From Hyperoplus lanceolatus (taxonomy: Eukaryota; Chordata; Actinopteri; Uranoscopiformes; Ammodytidae), in NCBI GenBank assembly GCA_026929865.2, contig CM049398.1, positions 16,358,501 to 16,422,500 on the forward strand: a DNA stretch of 64,000 bases. Direction: 5' to 3'. Shown one piece after another: positions 57,780 through 64,000 of this stretch (position 1 is the stretch's first letter; every line of letters starts with the position of its first letter). Under the pieces are notes generated by a model that was given only the letters and a program-made list of their open reading frames with translations, did no database searches and was not told the origin of the DNA. Position numbers and translations under genes: made by a program.

Positions 57780-59305
57780 TGTATTCAATACGTAGAATTA
57801 CCTGTCGAGAAGATAAGTCTAGCTTGCTAGCAGGCTCTGCCAATGTAAACAAAAACGAAACTGCATCTTTCACCTTTAAGTAAGCACTGCATCTGTCCTT
57901 GAATAGCATGTTCTTTCCATTCTATATACATATAATACAGACCTACAATTTAGTCATAACATTTTGCCTTGAACTTTTAACCTCTTGCTTATATATCCCC
58001 CACAGTCCATGGTTGTGCTCTCTGGGCGCCTCAGTCAGTGGAGAGACTTTGTCTGCCGGTCAGAACAACCACAATATCATACTGGTTTCACACCACAAGA
58101 TGCAACCGGATGTAGTAGGATATCCGGACAATTTTGGCATACTGTATTGGAACATCATCAAACGTTTTCCAGCATGCTAAATAGTATGGAAGTATTGGTT
58201 TAGGAACACATAGTTATTTTGTTGGCATGTTTTGTGACATGTGGAATCAGTGAAAACCTGTTACATATTTTTTTTATTTTCGGTAGACAAGCATGTGACA
58301 GCCTGACATATTTGTCATTTGTTAATATCATTCTTCCTAGTTGCATAGTTTCTTTATTTGGTTGTGTTTCCTTACTTTGCTGAATTTTGTTGTGAATGTG
58401 TTTTTGCTTGTCTTGTCAAATTGGTGAAGATGTTCTCTTAAAATGCTTTTATTTTTAGTTTGTAAATCTTTTTGATACAGCTAAACCTCCATAAACAAGT
58501 CTCACATTCCTCAAAACAAAGACATAGATTGTGTGAATATTACGCAACTCCACACAGTATCAGGCCAGCACTGAGATGGTCTTACTCGCCAATGTAACGA
58601 CTTGGGTGTATTAAAACTGGAAACCAAAGCCTTGGGGAATAGAGGATACCACCTCTTTTCTTCTTGTACAATATAGTATACCTTGAAGATAACAGAAAAA
58701 AATCTATATATTACTTGGAAGTAATCTCCATTTATTCTGGAATCTGATCAAAAAAGAGGAAGGGAATACCAGGTTAGAAAGCATCCCAGTCTTGTTCCTG
58801 CTCTCTACATCACGCAAGCCTTGAGGGCTTCAATCACCTGTAATCTTCAGTGAGCCAGTCCATCTGGTGGTGGCAGAGAGAGCAAGGTCCTTTTACACAA
58901 ACACGCAGGAATGTTAAGGTCAGAGACCCCCACATTGAGGGATGACCTGCCGTCAAGCGTGCAAACCTCTGCTCTTCTTTATCTACACTCTTTTTCCCCT
59001 ATTTTTGTGTTATTTTGCCTCCTTGTGCGATATCTGGGATCAGAAAAATGTGAGCTACGGGCCGTAGTGTGAAGTGATACATTGGTTCACTAGTAAGAAG
59101 ACCTTTCCCCATAAATCTCAATCTCACAGCTGTTCTATTGTTGGAATTTAAAGCTACTTCCTCAGCTACAGTATCATTTACGCAAATCTGTTTAGATGTG
59201 AACCCTCTGTGGGACGTCTGGCTTTGTTTTTCTTCCTGAACGTGGCAATAATTCCACTGAAAACGGTTGATAAAGAATAAAAGTCACTGGCCAGTTGTGC
59301 TGTTT
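57780..59305. other. Noncoding
   Basis: AT-rich with no recognised gene or element. The first part (57780-57860) appears to continue the repeat interrupted by the solo LTR. Confidence 0.35.
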
Positions 59306-59311
59306 GCTTTG

Positions 59312-59317
59312 TTTATT
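59312..59317 (-). promoter_or_regulatory. Candidate poly(A) signal for the BMP gene
   Basis: The first AATAAA on the minus strand after the BMP stop codon, about 1.45 kb downstream. No closer canonical hexamer was seen, so the 3' UTR may be long. Variant hexamers could end it earlier. Confidence 0.35.
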
Positions 59318-60762
59318 AGAGGTATATTGTCAAACATTTTACAAGCTGTTGCTTAAATGTTTCCACTGAAAGAGAAAAATGCAACACTGAAAAACAATTA
59401 CTAAGCCTAGCCCCACTTTTATAGCCCCTGTTTGAAAGGCACTAAAGTCCCGGTTTCAATGCCAGTCTTCCATTTTTTTCTTGACACGTGCAGACACGAC
59501 TAGCAAAGACACCTGATGTTACACACTTCAATAGCTACAATACACAGAGCTTTCATTTGACTTGTTAGTTGAGCTTTTTAATGGCGACACTGCTTATGTC
59601 TGCTAGCATGTGAAGGACACCAAAATGTGTGCAATGATAAGGTGGGACGTGTAAGTAACACAGACTGTTAAATTCAATACATTGAACATTTGTAAGGATG
59701 TAATGCTACCATAACTTACTTAGAGTGGACGGCTGGCGTTCAGTTTTGATGTACACTCCGTTGAGTGCAGGTGTCTTAAATAATTTCAAGATTAAATACA
59801 CCATATTGCTGCTATTTAAATACATAATGTGTCCTTTTAAGTTAGAATTGCCATTCAGTGGAATAATGAATAATCACAAGACAGCCATCACTTGGATTTT
59901 CTTCACGTCTGCAAAAGCAATGTACAAAAAAGTCTCTGTTTTTTTAAATAATAGTGATAGTAGAACATTCAAACGATAGCATAATATTTCCTCAGCATTA
60001 TTGGTTTTAAATATCTTGTGATGTAGGGGTGCTTGTAAGCGACAGTCTGTCTTTACATTAACGTTCATAAAAACAGATGTTGCACCCTACTTCTCGGTTT
60101 AAATACGGCAGAAACAACACTGTCAGGCAAACGTTTAGGTGCCGTTCTGGTGCCCTCGTCGTATAACCAACACTGTTGATCATCAGGTAGTCCATCAGAA
60201 AGTCACAGTTTCCTCTCCAGAGATAAAACGTATGTCCACGAGTGCCTGCTCTGAATTCTTACCGGTGTTTAACAGCTAAACATAGCAAGATGAGTGGCAG
60301 ACTCTGGAATATATAGCAGTTGCCATCTGATATTAAAGCGTGGTCTTCTCATGAGAGCACAATTGATGGTGTAAACAGCTGCATAATAGCTAAATGAGAA
60401 AAAAGTGAGAAGTCAATCCTGGCAGTTTACCTGTGTTGACCATATATTTATGCTTACACTTCTTCCTTTGCCTACTCGTCTTATCATTTATCCTGTGGTG
60501 TGTCAGATTATGTCCGTTTCATTCACTGTCTTTCTTTCTCTTTCTACGTCCGACCCTTTTTTTGCTCCTGATATTGATTATTTAGCTGCTATGTGCATTT
60601 CCTTTTCTTCCTAGTCTCTACCGACCTTTCTTACGCTGCTACATTTGTCTAAATCAGTCTGTTAGCAGTTAGCTACTGCAGTCTTTTCTTTTCACTATGC
60701 TCTTATTCCCTCTAAGCTCTTCTGTTCATGTCTTGCTTCCTTTAGATGAGTGTACCGGCACA

Positions 60763-61838
60763 CTACCGGCAGCCACAGCCCTCCACCACCATGTCCTGGT
60801 AATTCTTCAGCACGACTCGGTCTTGCGGGTCCAGGTAGAGCAAAGCGATGGGACTGAGGGAGGTCGGGACGCAGCAGGCACGGGGCACCGCACCATTTAC
60901 AGAGTTTACCAGGGTTTGCACCATGGCATGGCTAGAGGAGTTCATGTGGTCGGCTAGAGGAAAGCGACACTCTCCCAGGCAGAAGAAGGCGTCGTAGCCG
61001 CTGGGTGCAATGATCCACTTGTGCCAGCCCACATCGTTGAAATCTACATACAGAGGATGGCGGCGACATCTGTTGCGGGACAGGCGTTTCAGTTTGGCAG
61101 CGCGGCCGCCATTTCTTTTCACCCTTCCCGGTTCACTCCAACTGACCCCTCCTTTATCACGGCCCCACACCACCACTGTATTTCCCGTTTTTTTACCCCT
61201 ACCCCTGGCTTGGTCCCTATTGCGGCCCTTGCTGCTGCTCCTGGCCCTCTCTTTTGTCCATTTTCTCCCTCTCACCCTGTGGCCACCACCTGGGGTTCTC
61301 CTGCCATGTTTGACCAAGGGCTCTCCACGTCCATCATGACTGTAGGTCACCAACAGGGGTCTCTCCTGGGCCCAGTTGTGCTCGTCCTGACCAATGGACC
61401 TGCATACCCTCAGATGTCCCTCTTTGTGTTTCTCGTCCTCTGCCTCACCTGCATCAGAGGAGAGACTCTGTTCAGGGAGTGAGGTGGTGCTGTTCTCAGG
61501 GCTGACCTCCAGGAGGAAGCCCAGGCTGCCAGTCCCAGCAAGTATCTTATGGAGAATCTCTGTATTTAAGCTAAAAGCCTCCCAGAAACCACTTGCTTTA
61601 TGATTGTGGAGGCCAGTGGTGAGTAACCTTGTCTCCAGCAAGGTAGGCTCAGGGTCCTCATGGTGCTCAGAGAGGTATAGGTTTAGTCTGTGGTTCCCAG
61701 GGCCCAAGGAAGCTCTGTCAGTTCGGAGAAGCCGAAGCTCAGCGGAGAGCACCCTCTCATCTTGAGGGATGGAGGAAATATTAAAGGAGATGTGTAACCT
61801 CTTCTGGTCCTGTGATACGGGGGTCTCTCGAAGCGGTT
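60763..61838 (-). CDS. bmp16: BMP2/4/16-class growth factor, second coding exon
   Basis: Encodes residues 123-480: the rest of the prodomain ([40 protein letters not shown]) and the secreted TGF-beta-family ligand. A furin site RVKR (361-364) releases a 116-residue mature peptide. Its last 101 residues start [19 protein letters not shown] and hold seven cysteines (C380, 409, 413, 444, 445, 477, 479) of the cystine knot and the intersubunit disulfide, ending VVEGCGCR. It binds BMP receptors as a dimer and signals through Smad1/5. Compared with BMP2 or BMP4, the mature domain differs ([30 protein letters not shown]), which fits the paralogue bmp16. A basic, low-complexity insert (~299-339) precedes the furin site and makes the precursor longer than the ~400 aa usual for BMP2/4. 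The acceptor is TTCTCTTAG|AACCG. Family is certain; paralogue identity is from memory. Confidence 0.9.
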
Positions 61839-62717
61839 CTAAGAGAAGGAGGAGGAGATACATTGGATCACATGAGTTTAGTATGTTTCAAAACTTACTA
61901 AGGCTTTATTCATACTAACAGACACAAACTGACACTGGAAACATTACATCAGATTAATAGTTTGTCGGATCTTTCTTTTTCTCAAAAGACCCCAAGAGTT
62001 AAATGGTGGCAAGAAACTGACAACAGAATAGTATTCTGCTTTCAAAAACTTGTTAAGGCTTTTAAAAGATGATTCCTCCTTCACTATATGCAATCAGTGA
62101 TTCAAAATGTGCTTCAGGGAAACTATCAAAATCAGCTTCATAATCCCCTTCTAATGCATATTCCTAAAATGTGTTAATAATATAACCACAAACTAACAAT
62201 GATAACTAATCCAGAACTGGTTGCACTTGAATTTGTAGGAACCTGGAGGCACCTGTAGGGCGGTCTGAAGGGGATCATTGGAGGCCAAACAACACATTTC
62301 GCCCAAGGGGCCTTCTAACAGGTGAATCCAGCCATGATCAGAACTGCTGTGCAGAGTCCAACACAGATTTCCCTTCGGTGTGAGATATATCTAAGCATGC
62401 ACTCCCACATGTTTTGACAGAAGACTTTTAGATTGTGACAACCATCTTATCTGAGAGTACACAGATGGGTCTCACTAAGTATTGAGATAGTTGACTGGTG
62501 ACTCACAGCAAACATCTGCTACTGTCATAAATATGCTCTTTACACTTCATTTGTGGCTGATAAAAGAATTCGACAGAATGCATAAACAGATTCCCTGAAA
62601 CAAAAGTTCAAAGGCCATACTAAACTCCTATAATTCCCCATACAATATTTTAACTGTTGTTTTATGTCAATTAAAGTTGATTGACAGCATGGCAGCACAA
62701 AGTGCCAGCAAGCTTAC
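61839..62717 (-). other. Intron of the BMP gene (879 bp)
   Basis: Donor CAATG|GTAAGC and acceptor CTCTTAG, phase 1. It sits right after the FHH-N/E motif, the conserved intron position of BMP2/4 genes. No repeat or RNA gene seen inside. Confidence 0.85.
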
Positions 62718-63084
62718 CATTGTGGTGAAAGCTGCGTACAGTGTTCGCCTGCTGGATGTGCTGGCTGGGGAAGCTAAATGACGGGTCCTCCACTAGATGG
62801 TACTGCTGCTGGTGGAAGCGGTAAAGATCCAGGAGATACCGGGGCACCGGCACCCCAGGCCGAGGGTCGGGCTTGGACTGCAGTCCCAGTCGGCTCAGGA
62901 GGAGACTTTGGATGGTCTGAGCCAGACTGGGCTTCAGGATGGAGCCAGCTGGTGGGGGCAACACGGAGGATGGCATGGGCGACACCCTGTCATGGTCGAA
63001 CTTGCTGGTGTCTCCACCCTGGCGACCAGACGAGGCTTGAGGTAGCAGCAAGACCATGAGAAGAAGCAGGTTAGCAGGGAACAT
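62718..63084 (-). CDS. bmp16: BMP2/4/16-class growth factor, first coding exon
   Basis: Encodes residues 1-122 of the precursor, starting MFPANLLLLMVLLLPQASSG, a good signal peptide with likely cleavage after SSG. The prodomain follows, with the BMP2/4-type blocks LLSRLGLQSKPDPRPGVPVP, RYLLDLYRF and ANTVRSFHHN. The start at 63084 is preferred over an in-frame ATG at 63153. The former has a strong Kozak context (TCCACCATG) and directly follows an acceptor (CATCTCTCCAG|GTCCACC, exon start 63091). The upstream ATG would lie in an intron, so a noncoding first exon exists further right, as in other BMP2/4 genes. Confidence 0.9.
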
Positions 63085-63091
63085 GGTGGAC

Positions 63092-64000
63092 CTGGAGAGA
63101 TGATGGGAGGACAGGTGTATCAGGAAACAAACTTGTGGAGCACTTTCAGCCAATTCAAATTGAGGTGCTTAGGAACTTAGGTGTTGATGCACAACATGTA
63201 TTTTATACAGGAACAAAGTGAATCACATGACATAATTACACAATATAAGGTATTGGTTAAACAATCTGCAAAAGAGACAGCTCCTCTGAGATGCTCCTGG
63301 ACTCTGTATATCATGCTAATGTCCTCTCCTTCATGGAAATGCTAGTTTCTCATTAGTCTTCAGCCTTCATTTGGCAAACAGTATGTTCAAGAAATCTATA
63401 TATCCATAAATTGCTAGCTTGCAGGCTGTAAAAAACACGTTTTCTCTGTTGGTTTATTGCGAGCTCCTTACACCTTATATCTCCTAGGAAATATAAGCAG
63501 GGCTAATTAAATGGTGTCTATCGGTAATATAATTCAAATGAATGCTGAATGTTTGTGTATAAAAGAGATCTAGCATTAATCAATATGACTTGTGATATTA
63601 GTTGAGGCAAGTTGCAATGACATGAGTAGATTTCTAAGGAGAAGCTAAGGAGACACAAGAGATGGGTGCTTTGGTTTTATGTATGTCTTTGATGTGGAGA
63701 AACCATTTCAATAGAGGAAGATTTGGCCTGTGAAAAAAAAGTGTATATGTGAATGAAGTGACAATGACATGATACCGGTAATCCATCCAGGATTAATTGA
63801 TCAATGTGTTTATCAAAGGAGATATGCTGAACCTTAAAATTCCTTCTAAAGGTTCTTCAAGAGGGAGGATTTTTGAAGCTATGCAGAAATATCTTTTGAG
63901 CTTCACCCCAAGTGTGGTGTTGCAATATGAATTCACTGCCACAATGCTGATCTCTTCCGTCTTCCCACGTTCACACCACAACACCTGCTTTATGATGTTT
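63092..64000. other. Probable 5' intron or flank of the BMP gene
   Basis: No coding feature. It lies upstream of the spliced first coding exon, so the noncoding exon and promoter are either in the rest of this stretch or beyond the window. Confidence 0.45.

Noticed and set aside
60697-61603. Plus-strand open frames, up to 153 codons, opposite the BMP exon
   Set aside because: Antisense shadows of the GC-rich BMP coding exon with no independent start, splice or domain support.
60763-63084. Assignment as bmp2 or bmp4
   Set aside because: Mature-domain substitutions and the long basic insert differ clearly from both, although the family itself is certain.

Overview
The window is ray-finned (teleost) fish nuclear DNA. 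Three things point to this: sparse, intron-split vertebrate genes, very dense DNA transposons (hAT, Tc1/mariner, Harbinger-like and TTAA-type), and a Rex3 retrotransposon of the RTE clade, which is characteristic of fish. There is no operon structure and no prokaryotic or plasmid signal.

Three host loci can be supported, all on the minus strand. (1) A coding exon at 18889-19645 ends in an RVxF-type PP1-docking motif and a conserved block that I recognise from PPP1R37 (LRRC68). A CpG-dense probable promoter lies upstream at about 20390-20770. The remaining exons are not visible, so the left ~18 kb is probably intron or flanking DNA. (2) A complete, divergent H2A gene lies at 21997-22419 and ends in an H2A.X-type SQEF tail. 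It has its own TATA box, a spliced 5' UTR and a poly(A) signal. (3) A BMP2/4/16-class growth factor, most likely bmp16, occupies 60763-63084 as two coding exons with an 879-bp intron. It encodes a 480-residue precursor with a furin site and a seven-cysteine mature domain.

Most of the rest is transposon archaeology, often with target-site duplications that can be read directly. 3.1-5.3 kb: a hAT deletion derivative containing a TA-flanked MITE. 9.4-10.8 kb: a CAGGG-ended element with a 5-bp duplication. 12.7-13.9 kb: a Tc1 remnant split by a hAT MITE. 17.1-18.8 kb: two short MITEs. 24.3-26.3 kb: a 5'-truncated, frameshifted Rex3. 29.5-33.4 kb: a hAT element holding a TTAA-flanked element and a TA-flanked MITE. 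33.6-34.6 kb: a hAT MITE. 35.1-36.2 kb: a TA-flanked element with a transposase relic and a LINE tail. 39.85-42.7 kb: a large foldback element with an 8-bp duplication, split by a Tc1 element whose 337-aa transposase ORF is intact. 45.35-49.96 kb: three copies of one Harbinger-like family, one nested in another and one inverted. 54.6 kb: a Tc1-type MITE. 57.2 kb: a solo LTR.

The 50-54.6, 55-57.2 and 57.8-60.7 kb intervals beside the BMP gene show little repeat and no convincing gene, as expected for a developmental gene with a noncoding regulatory neighbourhood. I found no tRNA, rRNA or CRISPR array. The strongest leads are the divergent H2A.X-like histone, the basic insert in the BMP precursor, the long acidic fish-type N terminus of the PPP1R37-like protein, and the intact Tc1 inside the 8-bp-duplicating foldback.
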